Of a DNA stretch of 10,473 nucleotides, positions 1 to 9,783 are shown piece after piece (the stretch's first letter is position 1; each line of letters begins with the position of its first letter). Origin of the DNA: an uncultured Sphingomonadales bacterium (GTDB taxonomy: Bacteria; Pseudomonadota; Alphaproteobacteria; Sphingomonadales; Sphingomonadaceae); the NCBI GenBank assembly GCA_903868655.1, contig CAIPWG010000447.1:1-10473 (forward strand), given 5' to 3'. The position numbers and the translations under genes were made by a program. The notes under the pieces were generated by a model. It was given only the letters and a program-made list of their open reading frames with translations. It had not been told where the DNA came from and did not search any database.

Positions 1-221
1 ATCGAGGCGCCCGCCACCCCGCCGATCCCGGCCCCGATAACCCGTCCCACACCACCGCCCAGCAACCCGCCGATGACCAGGCCACCGACAACCCCCGCGG
101 TTGCCCCGATCGCGGTGCGCGACACTTTCTTGTGGCCGGTGTTCGGGTCGGTCACACAGGCCGAAGTGGCGATCAGCGAGACCCCGCACAAGGCAGATAC
201 AAAAACACGGCGAAGCTTCAT
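1..221 (-). CDS. Glycine-zipper outer-membrane lipoprotein, N-terminal part (cut by left edge)
   Basis: The first 73 residues are visible; the C-terminal part lies outside the window. The start is the ATG at 221-219, preceded by an AAGGG-type ribosome site about nine bases upstream. Residues 1-21 form a signal peptide (basic MKLRR, then a hydrophobic core) ending at Cys22. The lipobox (TSA before Cys) is weaker than the usual L-A-G/S-C but acceptable. After a short VTDPNTG stretch, residues 38-73 are a glycine-rich zipper with repeated GG and GxxxG spacing, typical of the glycine-zipper 2TM / YMGG-like domain. In sphingomonads such N-termini often precede an OmpA-like peptidoglycan-binding domain, so the whole protein could be an OmpA-family lipoprotein, but that half cannot be seen. 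A structural envelope role is inferred. It is transcribed divergently from the CNNM/CorC gene. Confidence 0.8.
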   Translation of the reverse strand, partial: MKLRRVFVSALCGVSLIATSACVTDPNTGHKKVSRTAIGATAGVVGGLVIGGLLGGGVGRVIGAGIGGVAGAS

Positions 222-306
222 GACCCAATCCCTTTCAACAAACCGCTCGCGACAATGCCCATACGGGGCCGGATTTTCCAGACTGTCGCGCGACCGGGTT
301 GTGAAT

Positions 307-321
307 AGCCTGCCGCAGGCT
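307..321. repeat. Short perfect palindrome in the divergent intergenic region
   Basis: AGCCTG (307-312) and CAGGCT (316-321) form a perfect 6-base inverted repeat with a 3-base centre. On the minus strand it falls in a 17-base spacer between a poor -35-like TTTTCG (330-325) and a -10-like TATTCA (307-302). That placement would suit an operator controlling the left-edge lipoprotein gene. The promoter hexamers are weak, so this is only a candidate regulatory site. The rest of 222-400 shows no gene. Confidence 0.35.
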
Positions 322-400
322 GAACGAAAACCGAACGCTGCAATATGACACTCTGCACAAGACTTCGCCAAACCGCCAAAATCTGCTAGCGCCCAACGTT

Positions 401-1726
401 GTGACACCTTTTCCCTGGACCGATGTCGTCATCATTGGCGCGCTCGTCGTACTCAACGGCGTTTTTTCCATGTCAGAGCTGGCGATTGTCTCGGCACGCC
501 CGGCGCGTCTGAAGATGCGCGCCGAAGCTGGATCGGTCAGCGCGACGCTCGCGCTTGAACTGGCCAGCGATCAGGGCAAATTGTTGTCGACCGCCCAAAT
601 TGGCATCACGCTGGTGGGAATCATCGCCGGGGCCTTTTCCGGATCGCGCCTGGGCGGCCCCATGGGCGAGCGGCTGGCGGCGCTCGGCGTGCCCGCGCAT
701 ATCGCGCCAGAGGCGGGTTTTGCACTGGTCATCGCGGTGACCACGTATCTCAGCCTCGTGATCGGCGAACTGGTGCCCAAACAATTGGCGTTGCGATCAG
801 CCGATGCAATCGCGGTGGTGGCCGCACGCCCGATGGCGATCATGGCCAAAGTCGCCGCACCACTGGTGTGGTTGCTCGACGAAAGCTCGACACTGGTGCT
901 GCGGCTTGTCGGCATGAGCAGCCCGGGCGGGCACGAAGTGACCACCGAAGAGCTCGAAATGATCTTTGCCGAAGCCACCCGCTCGGGCGTTATTGAAGAG
1001 GACGAGCGCGCGCTGATGACAAGCGTGATGCGGCTCGCCGAACGTCCCGTACGCGACGTGATGACACCACGCACCGAATTGCACTGGATCGACCATCTGG
1101 CCGAAGATGGCGCGTTGCGCGATGCGATCGCCGGGTGTCCGCATTCCTTGCTGCTGGTCGCCGATGGCTCGGTCGATACAGTGGTCGGCGTGGTGCGCGT
1201 GCGGGATGTGTTGCAGGCGCTGGTGCGCGGCGAGCCCGTAGCCTTGACCGCCTTGATGAAAAAACCGGCGATCGTGCCCGACCAGCTCGACGCGATGGAT
1301 GCCTTGCGCCAGATCCAGATGGCTGAAATCGCGCTGGCGCTGGTTCACGACGAGTATGGGCATCTCGAAGGGATCGTGACCCCCGCCGATTTGCTCGATG
1401 CAATTGCGGGCACCTTTGTCGCGCATGGCGATGATGGCGACACGCCGATGATGATCGAGCGCGAGGATGCGTCGCTGCTGATTTCGGGTGCGCTGCCCGC
1501 CGATGCCATGGCCAACCGGCTCAATATCGATCTTCCCGAAGATCGTGATTATGCCACAGTCGCCGGCTTTGCGTTGTCGGTGCTCAAACGCCTGCCGCAC
1601 GAGGGTGAACATTTCACCAATCAGGGCTGGCGCTTTGAAGTGATTGATATGGATGGTCGCAAGATCGACAAGCTGCTTGCCAGCCGGATCAAGCACGCAC
1701 CATCGACGCCCACTTTGGACGGCTAG
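401..1726 (+). CDS. CNNM/CorC (TlyC, hemolysin-family) membrane protein with CBS pair
   Basis: A complete 441-residue protein of the CNNM/CorC family, known as magnesium/cobalt efflux or resistance proteins (CorC, YtfL, MpfA types); the old 'hemolysin' name is mostly historical. Residues about 1-175 form the membrane DUF21/CNNM domain, with the SELA motif at 25-28 and GELVPK at 122-127. The acidic linker TTEELEMIFAEA (181-192) leads into two CBS motifs, about 215-275 (with RDVMTPR at 218-224) and 285-338 (with HDEYG at 316-320). Residues about 357-431 form the C-terminal CorC_HlyC domain. Length and domain order are normal. The GTG start at 401 puts the first membrane helix close to the N-terminus as expected, but no clear Shine-Dalgarno sequence precedes it. 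The gene is convergent with the DUF3035 gene and ends in a GC-rich hairpin. Divalent cation handling is inferred from the family; the exact ion cannot be told. Confidence 0.94.
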   Translation: MTPFPWTDVVIIGALVVLNGVFSMSELAIVSARPARLKMRAEAGSVSATLALELASDQGKLLSTAQIGITLVGIIAGAFSGSRLGGPMGERLAALGVPAHIAPEAGFALVIAVTTYLSLVIGELVPKQLALRSADAIAVVAARPMAIMAKVAAPLVWLLDESSTLVLRLVGMSSPGGHEVTTEELEMIFAEATRSGVIEEDERALMTSVMRLAERPVRDVMTPRTELHWIDHLAEDGALRDAIAGCPHSLLLVADGSVDTVVGVVRVRDVLQALVRGEPVALTALMKKPAIVPDQLDAMDALRQIQMAEIALALVHDEYGHLEGIVTPADLLDAIAGTFVAHGDDGDTPMMIEREDASLLISGALPADAMANRLNIDLPEDRDYATVAGFALSVLKRLPHEGEHFTNQGWRFEVIDMDGRKIDKLLASRIKHAPSTPTLDG

Positions 1727-1752
1727 CTTGCGTGCTCGAATTTTGCAGACCT

Positions 1753-1773
1753 GCCCCGGGGGGCCGGGGCTTT
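1753..1773 (+). terminator. Probable intrinsic terminator after the CNNM/CorC gene
   Basis: GCCCCGG (1753-1759) pairs perfectly with CCGGGGC (1764-1770) around a GGGG loop, followed by TTT. The hairpin lies 26 bases after the plus-strand stop codon, in the 55-base gap between two convergent genes. The T tract is short. Read on the minus strand the same stem has no useful T tract, but it could still slow transcription coming from the DUF3035 gene. Confidence 0.55.
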
Positions 1774-1781
1774 AGCCGAGC

Positions 1782-2195
1782 TTAGTGTGCCTGCGCGGCC
1801 GGAGTGCTGCTTTCGGGTGCCTTGACGATGTCACGCACGCTTGCGCCCTTGGGCACGATTGTCGTCTTCGGATCGCCGACCACGCTGCGGATCGCCGGCG
1901 AAGACGCGCCAGCCTTGCCCAGTGCATCGGTTTCGACCGCACTGCGCGGCGATGGACCGCCAAACATCACATCAAGCGCTTGACGGCTGGAATCGACATC
2001 CTGCGGACGCGGCGCGCCCGGGTTCGGCGGGGCCAGCGCGAAATCGGGCGGGACAACCAGGGGCGCCTGCCGGGTCACTGCAAATTCGTCGGGACGCACA
2101 CGGTTGAACAGCGAGGAATGCGAGCTGCACCCGCCCAGAAGGCCAGACAGCGCTACTGCGCCACCGGCAAGGGAAATCAGGGCAGACTTGCGCAT
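1782..2195 (-). CDS. DUF3035 lipoprotein, BamF-like
   Basis: A complete 137-residue lipoprotein. Residues 1-22 are a signal peptide with a textbook lipobox L20-G21-G22-Cys23, so Cys23 should be lipidated after cleavage by signal peptidase II. The motif RVRPDEFAV (32-40) followed by APLVVPPDF (44-52) is the hallmark of DUF3035. In Caulobacter such a protein was named BamF, an alphaproteobacterial outer-membrane beta-barrel assembly subunit thought to resemble the N-terminal part of BamC. The rest (about 55-137) is Pro/Ala-rich and low in predicted order. The start at 2195 was chosen because GGAG at 2207-2204 sits eight bases upstream, and because it places the signal peptide at the very N-terminus; an in-frame ATG further upstream would add an unrelated stretch. 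Its ATG shares one base with the lspA stop (TGATG). BamF function is inferred from the motif. Confidence 0.88.
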   Translation of the reverse strand: MRKSALISLAGGAVALSGLLGGCSSHSSLFNRVRPDEFAVTRQAPLVVPPDFALAPPNPGAPRPQDVDSSRQALDVMFGGPSPRSAVETDALGKAGASSPAIRSVVGDPKTTIVPKGASVRDIVKAPESSTPAAQAH

Positions 2196-2737
2196 CACAC
2201 ATTCTCCGTAGGGGGCGTATCGCCAACTTCGCCGGGCTTTTCGCCGGAAAGCAACGAACGGGCAAGCAGTATCAGCACGCCTATGGTGATCGCTGCATCC
2301 GCAAGGTTGAAAATCAGAAATGGTCGCCATTCACCGATATGCAGATCGGCATAGTCGATGACATAGCCCTTGACCACCCGGTCATAGATGTTGCCCAACG
2401 CACCGCCGAGCACCAGCGCCAGTCCGATCACGTCGGCACGGCGCCGCTCGACCAGCAGCCAGACCGCCACGCCGAGCGCGATCGCGCTTGTTACGCCGAT
2501 CAGGATCATCCGCATGTCTTGCGTGGTGGCGGTAAACAGCCCCAGCGACACACCGAAGTTCTGGGTAAAGCGCAAGTCGAACACGGGCAGCAGAGGGATC
2601 GCTGTCACCCGGTCGAGCGCGAGCGGACCGAGCAACAACGCCTTCACCCCGCGATCGAGCGCAAAAACCAGCAACGCCAGGCCATAGCCAAACGCCCGCC
2701 GGGTCCATACTTCAAATTGCGCCTTGTCGCTGGTCAT
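2195..2737 (-). CDS. lspA: Lipoprotein signal peptidase (signal peptidase II)
   Basis: A 180-residue inner-membrane aspartyl protease that removes signal peptides from diacylglyceryl-modified prolipoproteins, cutting before the lipidated Cys. Four hydrophobic segments are visible, at about 16-38, 76-96, 103-120 and 142-162. Conserved elements are [10 protein letters not shown] (57-66, Asn60), GNIYDR (115-120) and FNLADAA (143-149). Asp119 and Asp147 are the expected catalytic pair, in line with the spacing known for the family. Length is normal, with a short hydrophilic C-terminal tail. The ATG overlaps the ileS stop by four bases (ATGA), and the stop overlaps the ATG of the downstream lipoprotein, a likely substrate. 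No strong ribosome site precedes the ATG, which suggests translation coupled to ileS. The ileS-lspA pairing is common in bacteria. Confidence 0.97.
   Translation of the reverse strand: MTSDKAQFEVWTRRAFGYGLALLVFALDRGVKALLLGPLALDRVTAIPLLPVFDLRFTQNFGVSLGLFTATTQDMRMILIGVTSAIALGVAVWLLVERRRADVIGLALVLGGALGNIYDRVVKGYVIDYADLHIGEWRPFLIFNLADAAITIGVLILLARSLLSGEKPGEVGDTPPTENV
2204..2207 (-). promoter_or_regulatory. Ribosome-binding site of the DUF3035 lipoprotein gene
   Basis: GGAG on the minus strand, eight bases before the ATG at 2195 and inside the last codons of lspA. It fixes the start of the lipoprotein and shows that it can be translated efficiently while being coupled to lspA termination. Confidence 0.75.
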
Positions 2738-5565
2738 GCGTTGGAACTGTCGATTTCGGTCACCACTGCATCACAACGCGCGCACAGGGCGCCATCCTCT
2801 GCCACTTCGGGCAAATGCCGCCAGCAGCGGCCGCACTTGTGGTGTTCCGTCCGGCTGACGCCCAGCGCATCCCCGCGTTGCACGCCCGCAGTGATGAACA
2901 CTTCGGCCAGTTCCACATCGGTCACACCGGGTGCAGCGTCCTGAGCAACCGTTACTTCGGCCTGAAGCCCCGAACCGACCACTTTGTCACGCCGCAGCGG
3001 CTCAATCGCCTCGTTTACCGACGCACGCAGCGCCCGCAAATCGTGCCAGCGCGCCTCATCAACCGCAATCGCGGGCACTTCGGGCCATTCGAGCAGGTGC
3101 ACGCTGCCACCTTCGGGATAGCGATTGCCCCAAACTTCTTCGGCGGTGAACACCAGCACCGGCGCGGCATAGCGCACGAGCGCATGGAACAGCGTATCGA
3201 GCACCGTGCGGCAGGCACGCCGCGTGATCGAACCCGGCGCGTCGCAATAGAGGCTGTCCTTGCGGATATCGAAGTAAAACGCCGACAGGTCTTCGTTGCA
3301 GAAATCGCTCAAGCTGCGGACGTAAATGTTGAAATCAAAGTCCTCGACCGCTTGGGCGAGTGTCGCGTCCAGCTTGCCGAGGAGCGCCAACACGTATTGT
3401 TCCAGCTCGGGCATCGCGTCGGGCGAAACCCGTTCGTCTTCACCAAACCCGTCGAGTGCCCCCAGCAGATAACGGAACGTGTTGCGCAGCTTGCGATACT
3501 GGTCGGCCACGCCGCCCAGGATTTCCTTGCCGATGCGGTGATCTTCGGTGAAATCGACCGACAGCGCCCACAACCGCAGGATATCCGCGCCATAATCGCG
3601 CATCAGATCGATCGGGCTGATCGTGTTGCCCAGCGATTTGGACATTTTCATGCCCTTCGCGTCCATGGTGAACCCGTGGGTCAACACCGCCTTGTAAGGC
3701 GCATGGCCGCGCGTCGCGCACGATTCGAGCAACGAAGACTGGAACCAGCCACGATGCTGGTCCGACCCTTCGAGGTACAAATCGGCCCAGGGGCCCCAAT
3801 AGCCATCGGGGCGGACCAGATCGGGCCAGCGCCCGCTTTCCAGCACAAAGGCATGGGTCGAACCCGAATCGAACCACACGTCGAGAATGTCGGTGACCCG
3901 CTCGTAATCGTCCACCGCATGATCGGGACCGAGATATTCGGCCGTGCGCGCGTCTTCCCAGGCATCGACGCCTTCTTGCGCCACAGCCGCAACGATCCGT
4001 GCATTGACCGCAGGATCAATGAGCACGTCGCCTGTCTGGCGATGCACGAACAGCGTCAGCGGCACGCCCCACGCACGTTGCCGCGACAGCACCCAGTCGG
4101 GGCGGCCTTCAACCATCGCGCCAATGCGATTGCGCCCTTTGGCAGGCACAAAACGGGTGTCGGCTATCGCCTTGACCGCGCGTTCGCGCAGCGTGCGCGG
4201 GGCCAGCATCTCGTCAAACTCATCGGCGCCGGGCGGCAGGATCGGCGGGATGTTTTTGTCCATCGGCACAAACCATTGCGGCGTGCAGCGGAAAATCACT
4301 TTGGCCTTCGACCGCCAGGAATGCGGATAGGAATGCCGGTAATCCGCGCTTGCTGCAACCAACGCCCCGACTTCGCGCAAGGCCGCACAAATCGGTCCGT
4401 CTGGCGCATTGAACTTCGGGTTGATTACGCTGCCTTCGCCTGCCAGCCACGGCCAATCGGCGCGATAGCGGCCATCGCCTTCGACTGCGAATACCGGTTC
4501 GATGCCGTGCGCCTTGCACAAGGCAAAGTCGTCTTCGCCATGGTCAGGGGCCATGTGCACCAGCCCGGTGCCCGATTCTGTGGTAACGAAATCGCCGGCC
4601 AGCAGGGGCCGGGGGCGTGCAAAGAACCCACCCAGCGCATGCATGGGATGGCGCGCCACGGTGCCTTCGAGCGCAGCACCCTTGATATAAAAATGCGCGG
4701 TGTGACTGTCGGCACCGACGCGCTGGCAGAATGCTTCGATCAGCGGTTCGGCCACGAGATAGCGCCGCCCGTCGATTTCGATCAGGAAATAATCGATCGA
4801 TTTGCCATAAGCGATCGCCTGGTTGGCAGGAATCGTCCACGGCGTAGTGGTCCAGATCACGGCAAACGCACCGATCAGGTCAGGATCGGGGCATTCCACA
4901 ATTTCAAAGGCAACGTCGATCTGGGTCGACGTGATATCCTCGTATTCAATCTCTGCCTCGGCCAGCGCGGTTTTTTCGACCGGGCTCCACATCACCGGCT
5001 TGGCCCCGCGATAGAGCTGGCCGGTTTCGGCAAAGCGGATCAATTCGCGCACGATGGTTGCCTCTGCGGCGAAATCCATCGTCAGGTAGGGGTTGTCCCA
5101 ATCGGCGTTGATGCCCAGCCGTTTGAGCTGTTCGCGCTGCACATCAACCCAGCCACGCGCATAAGTGCGACATTCGGCACGAAATTCGCGCGGCGGAACT
5201 TCGTCTTTGTTCTTCTTTTTCTTGCGGTATTCTTCTTCGACTTTCCATTCGATGGGCAAGCCGTGGCAATCCCAACCAGGCACATAAGGCGCATCGAACC
5301 CGCGCAGCGAGCGCGTACGCACGACCATATCCTTCAGGATATGGTTGAGCGCATGGCCGATATGCATATCGCCATTGGCGTAAGGCGGACCATCGTGAAG
5401 AATGAATTTTTCGCGGCCCGCGCGCGCCTCACGCAAGCGACGATAGAGATCATCGCTGGCCCAGCGCGCCAGAATCCCCGGCTCCTTCTGCGGAAGCCCG
5501 GCTTTCATGGGAAAATCCGTCTTCGGCAGGAAGACGGTGGAACGGTAGTCGCGTTCATGAGTCAT
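2734..5565 (-). CDS. ileS: Isoleucyl-tRNA synthetase
   Basis: A 943-residue cytoplasmic class I aminoacyl-tRNA synthetase that charges tRNA-Ile. The HIGH signature is at 68-71 and KMSKS at 640-644. The CP1 editing domain shows [10 protein letters not shown] (239-248) and [15 protein letters not shown] (332-346), which fit hydrolysis of misactivated valine. [12 protein letters not shown] (491-502) and DVWFDSGST (562-570) are further catalytic-core landmarks. The anticodon-binding domain occupies about 700-860. The C-terminus has a complete zinc knuckle, Cys911-x2-Cys914 and Cys928-x2-Cys931, so this is the bacterial zinc-containing type. The start [19 protein letters not shown] matches the normal N-terminus of the family. 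An AAGG at 5579-5576 lies about ten bases upstream, a weak ribosome site. A 91-base gap separates it from ribF and could hold its own promoter, but I see no convincing one. No T-box leader is visible. Confidence 0.98.
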   Translation of the reverse strand: MTHERDYRSTVFLPKTDFPMKAGLPQKEPGILARWASDDLYRRLREARAGREKFILHDGPPYANGDMHIGHALNHILKDMVVRTRSLRGFDAPYVPGWDCHGLPIEWKVEEEYRKKKKNKDEVPPREFRAECRTYARGWVDVQREQLKRLGINADWDNPYLTMDFAAEATIVRELIRFAETGQLYRGAKPVMWSPVEKTALAEAEIEYEDITSTQIDVAFEIVECPDPDLIGAFAVIWTTTPWTIPANQAIAYGKSIDYFLIEIDGRRYLVAEPLIEAFCQRVGADSHTAHFYIKGAALEGTVARHPMHALGGFFARPRPLLAGDFVTTESGTGLVHMAPDHGEDDFALCKAHGIEPVFAVEGDGRYRADWPWLAGEGSVINPKFNAPDGPICAALREVGALVAASADYRHSYPHSWRSKAKVIFRCTPQWFVPMDKNIPPILPPGADEFDEMLAPRTLRERAVKAIADTRFVPAKGRNRIGAMVEGRPDWVLSRQRAWGVPLTLFVHRQTGDVLIDPAVNARIVAAVAQEGVDAWEDARTAEYLGPDHAVDDYERVTDILDVWFDSGSTHAFVLESGRWPDLVRPDGYWGPWADLYLEGSDQHRGWFQSSLLESCATRGHAPYKAVLTHGFTMDAKGMKMSKSLGNTISPIDLMRDYGADILRLWALSVDFTEDHRIGKEILGGVADQYRKLRNTFRYLLGALDGFGEDERVSPDAMPELEQYVLALLGKLDATLAQAVEDFDFNIYVRSLSDFCNEDLSAFYFDIRKDSLYCDAPGSITRRACRTVLDTLFHALVRYAAPVLVFTAEEVWGNRYPEGGSVHLLEWPEVPAIAVDEARWHDLRALRASVNEAIEPLRRDKVVGSGLQAEVTVAQDAAPGVTDVELAEVFITAGVQRGDALGVSRTEHHKCGRCWRHLPEVAEDGALCARCDAVVTEIDSSNA

Positions 5566-5656
5566 AGGCCAAGTGCCTTATAGGATCGCGCGCAAAAGGC
5601 CAGAGCAGACCCGCGCCCGACTATGGCAAGACTTTCCCGGCCCGCCACCGCTATGT

Positions 5657-8129
<2,473 letters not shown>

Positions 8130-8143
8130 ATGCGCCTTTCCCT

Positions 8144-8629
8144 TCAAACCGGGCGCTCGGCCACAGACGCGGCCTGCGCTTCGCGGAACGCGATCAGCCG
8201 CTCGGTAAGCATTGGATCGGTCGTGGCCAGGATCGCCGCCGCCAGCAATCCGGCATTGGTTGCCCCCGCAGCGCCAATGGCGAGGGTACCCACCGGGATG
8301 CCGCCCGGCATCTGGACAATCGACAACAGGCTGTCGAGCCCGTTGAGCGCGCGCGATTGCACCGGCACGCCAAGCACCGGCAGATGCGTCATCGCCGCCA
8401 CCATGCCCGGCAAATGTGCCGCGCCGCCCGCGCCCGCGATGATCACGCGGAAACCCTGCGTATGTGCAGTCTTGGCGAATTCCACCAACCGGTCGGGCGT
8501 GCGGTGTGCTGAAACGATCCGGCAATCATGCGCCACACCCAGCCGATCGAGCACGGCGGTGGCATTCTGCATGGTTTCCCAGTCGGACTGGCTGCCCATG
8601 ACAATGGCCACAGGCGCGGTTGCCGTCAT
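8144..8629 (-). CDS. purE: N5-carboxyaminoimidazole ribonucleotide mutase (PurE)
   Basis: A class I PurE of 161 residues (164 if the earlier ATG is used). It moves the carboxyl group of N5-CAIR to give CAIR, the step after PurK. In the 164-residue numbering, the signatures are GSQSDW (15-20), SAHRTP (43-48, with catalytic His45) and [12 protein letters not shown] (68-79). All are intact, and length is usual for the homo-octameric enzyme. Two ATGs are possible: 8638-8636, which overlaps the gpmA stop as ATGA, and 8629-8627, three codons later. I favour the second, because AGGG at 8642-8639 touches the first ATG directly but lies nine bases from the second, and because the second gives the short N-terminus normal for the family. 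The pairing with purK downstream (14-base gap) matches the two-enzyme bacterial route. Confidence 0.95.
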   Translation of the reverse strand: MTATAPVAIVMGSQSDWETMQNATAVLDRLGVAHDCRIVSAHRTPDRLVEFAKTAHTQGFRVIIAGAGGAAHLPGMVAAMTHLPVLGVPVQSRALNGLDSLLSIVQMPGGIPVGTLAIGAAGATNAGLLAAAILATTDPMLTERLIAFREAQAASVAERPV

Positions 8630-8634
8630 CGCGG

Positions 8635-9327
8635 TCATCCCTGACGTTCGGACAAGTAATAGCGTTCGGTCGGGACCAGCGCCTGATCCAGCTCATAAAT
8701 GATCGGCTGGCCGGTCGGGATTTCCAGCCCGGTGATATCCTCGTCCGAAATGCCCGACAAATGTTTGACCAGCGCGCGCAGCGAATTGCCATGCGCCGCC
8801 ACGATCACAGTTTCACCATCGCGCAAGGCCGGCGTAATCGTAGCCTCGTAATACGGCAGCACGCGGGCAATCGTATCCTTCAGGCTTTCGCCGTCGGGGA
8901 TCGCGATCCCGGCATAGCGCGGGTCGGCGGCCAGATCGAATTCACCGCCCGGCACCAGTGGCGGGGGCGGAATGTCAAAGCTGCGGCGCCAGATCTTCAC
9001 CTGATCCTCGCCATGCCGCGCCGCCGTTTCAGCTTTGTCGAGCCCGGTCAGCCCGCCATAATGCCGCTCGTTAAGCCGCCAATCCTTGGTTTCGGGAATC
9101 CACAAGCGACCAGCAGCCTCCAGCACCAGATGCAGCGTCTTGATCGCGCGGGTCTGAACCGAAGTGAACGCGACCGTTGGCAACACGCCGCGTTCTTTCA
9201 GCAGCGCGCCTGCGGCAAGTGCCTCTGCTGCGCCCTTTTCGGTAACATCGACATCCCACCAGCCGGTAAAACGGTTTTCCAGGTTCCACTGCGATTGGCC
9301 GTGGCGCACAAGGATCAGACGGGGCAT
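8635..9327 (-). CDS. gpmA: 2,3-bisphosphoglycerate-dependent phosphoglycerate mutase
   Basis: A 230-residue dPGM-type enzyme interconverting 3- and 2-phosphoglycerate in glycolysis and gluconeogenesis. The histidine-phosphatase motif VRHGQSQWN (7-15) gives the phosphorylated His9. [15 protein letters not shown] (18-32), SVQTRAIKT (56-64) and [16 protein letters not shown] (85-100, with acid/base Glu87) are diagnostic of phosphoglycerate mutase rather than a general histidine phosphatase. [10 protein letters not shown] (177-186) supplies the second His179. Length fits the short bacterial form. The ATG at 9327 starts directly at [10 protein letters not shown], the normal N-terminus; AGGA lies about ten bases upstream. 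The same open frame runs back past 9327, but that upstream part is not homologous to the family. The stop overlaps the first possible purE ATG (ATGA). A glycolytic gene heading a purine/folate/flavin cluster recurs in sphingomonads, as far as I recall. Confidence 0.97.
   Translation of the reverse strand: MPRLILVRHGQSQWNLENRFTGWWDVDVTEKGAAEALAAGALLKERGVLPTVAFTSVQTRAIKTLHLVLEAAGRLWIPETKDWRLNERHYGGLTGLDKAETAARHGEDQVKIWRRSFDIPPPPLVPGGEFDLAADPRYAGIAIPDGESLKDTIARVLPYYEATITPALRDGETVIVAAHGNSLRALVKHLSGISDEDITGLEIPTGQPIIYELDQALVPTERYYLSERQG
8639..8642 (-). promoter_or_regulatory. Ribosome-binding site deciding the purE start
   Basis: AGGG on the minus strand, within the last codons of gpmA. Spacing is zero to the ATG at 8638 and nine bases to the in-frame ATG at 8629, so it supports the later start. 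It would be freed or covered by ribosomes finishing gpmA, which suggests coupled translation. Confidence 0.55.
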
Positions 9328-9380
9328 CGGTGCGTGTTCCTGCTGTCGAAAAAACGGGATGCCGGGCACTAGCCTTTGGA

Positions 9381-9536
9381 TCACGATTTGGGAAGGTCGG
9401 TTTTGGGCGGCACTGCTGCGTCGATCGCGCGCGCCTGCGCTTTGCGACGTTGCAGATTGGCGCGCAGCTGTTCGGCCAGCCGCGCCTGCCGTTCGGCTTT
9501 GCTTTTGGCGGGCGGCGGAGCAGCGGGATCGGTCAT
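9381..9536 (-). CDS. Small basic hypothetical protein (51 residues)
   Basis: A 51-residue frame from ATG at 9536 to TGA at 9381, 53 bases upstream of gpmA on the same strand. The start MTDPAAPPPAKSKAE is Pro/Ala-rich; residues about 11-40 (ERQARLAEQLRANLQRRKAQ region) are rich in Arg, Lys, Gln, Ala and Leu and would form a strongly basic amphipathic helix; the tail is PPKTDLPKS. No signal peptide, membrane segment or cysteine is present. Short proteins of this composition (RLAxxLRxNLxRRKxQAR pattern) occur as conserved hypotheticals in sphingomonads, to my recollection. A basic helix could bind RNA or ribosomes, but there is no direct evidence of function. An AGG directly abuts the ATG, so the ribosome site is poor. 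It would be the first gene of the gpmA-purEK cluster. Confidence 0.65.
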   Translation of the reverse strand: MTDPAAPPPAKSKAERQARLAEQLRANLQRRKAQARAIDAAVPPKTDLPKS

Positions 9537-9578
9537 CCTGCCGATGTGACGAATGCCGTGCCCAAGCGCAAGCCCCGC

Positions 9579-9607
9579 TTGACAAAGCTGCCCCCCGCCG
9601 CCAAAGG
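9579..9607 (+). promoter_or_regulatory. Candidate promoter of the tRNA-Thr gene
   Basis: A perfect TTGACA (9579-9584, preceded by GC to give GCTTGACA) lies about 77 bases before the tRNA. After 16-17 C-rich bases comes CCAAAGG (9601-9607), a poor -10, followed by a GC-rich stretch starting GGCGCGCC, which resembles the discriminator of stringently controlled stable-RNA promoters. A second TTGACG at 9635-9640 is too close to the tRNA, since its -10 would overlap the mature 5' end. The -35 is convincing; the -10 is not. Confidence 0.4.
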
Positions 9608-9647
9608 GCGCGCCTGCCCCGGCGCCACGGCGCTTTGACGGGCGGAT

Positions 9648-9742
<95 letters not shown>

Positions 9743-9751
9743 TGGCGGCAC

Positions 9752-9768
9752 AAACGCTGAAGCAGCGC
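9752..9768 (-). terminator. Possible weak terminator of the dioxygenase gene
   Basis: On the minus strand, CGCTG (9767-9763), loop CTT, CAGCG (9759-9755), then TTTG. A G-T wobble can add one pair. The stem is short and the T run has three bases, so this is a weak candidate. It lies in the 48-base gap between the dioxygenase stop and the tRNA, where a terminator would prevent antisense transcription through the tRNA. Confidence 0.3.
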
Positions 9769-9783
9769 AAACCAGTAGCGACT

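Noticed and set aside
797..1696. A 299-codon minus-strand frame inside the CNNM/CorC gene
   Set aside because: His- and Gln-rich shadow of a gene whose CNNM, CBS and CorC domains are all clear on the plus strand.
401..1726. Interpretation of the CNNM/CorC gene as a true hemolysin
   Set aside because: The domain order (CNNM, two CBS, CorC_HlyC) is that of ion-transport related proteins; the hemolysin label comes from early naming and is not supported by any toxin feature.
2815..5583. A 922-codon open frame on the plus strand covering nearly all of ileS
   Set aside because: It is exactly antisense to a gene with every IleS motif intact. Long antisense frames are expected in GC-rich codon usage, and the translation is rich in Arg, His and Gln with no recognisable domain.
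5566..5656. A possible regulatory leader or promoter for ileS in the 91-base gap
   Set aside because: No T-box, attenuator hairpin or well-spaced promoter hexamers could be seen. The TATAA near 5578-5584 on the minus strand lacks a partner -35.
9546..9638. A 30-residue Lys/Arg/Pro-rich frame on the plus strand starting at GTG and ending just before the tRNA
   Set aside because: Too short to judge, no ribosome site, and it overlaps the candidate tRNA promoter. The composition could arise by chance in this GC-rich stretch.
9635..9640. TTGACG as the -35 box of the tRNA promoter
   Set aside because: With normal spacing its -10 would overlap the first bases of the mature tRNA, leaving no leader. 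The TTGACA at 9579 is better placed.
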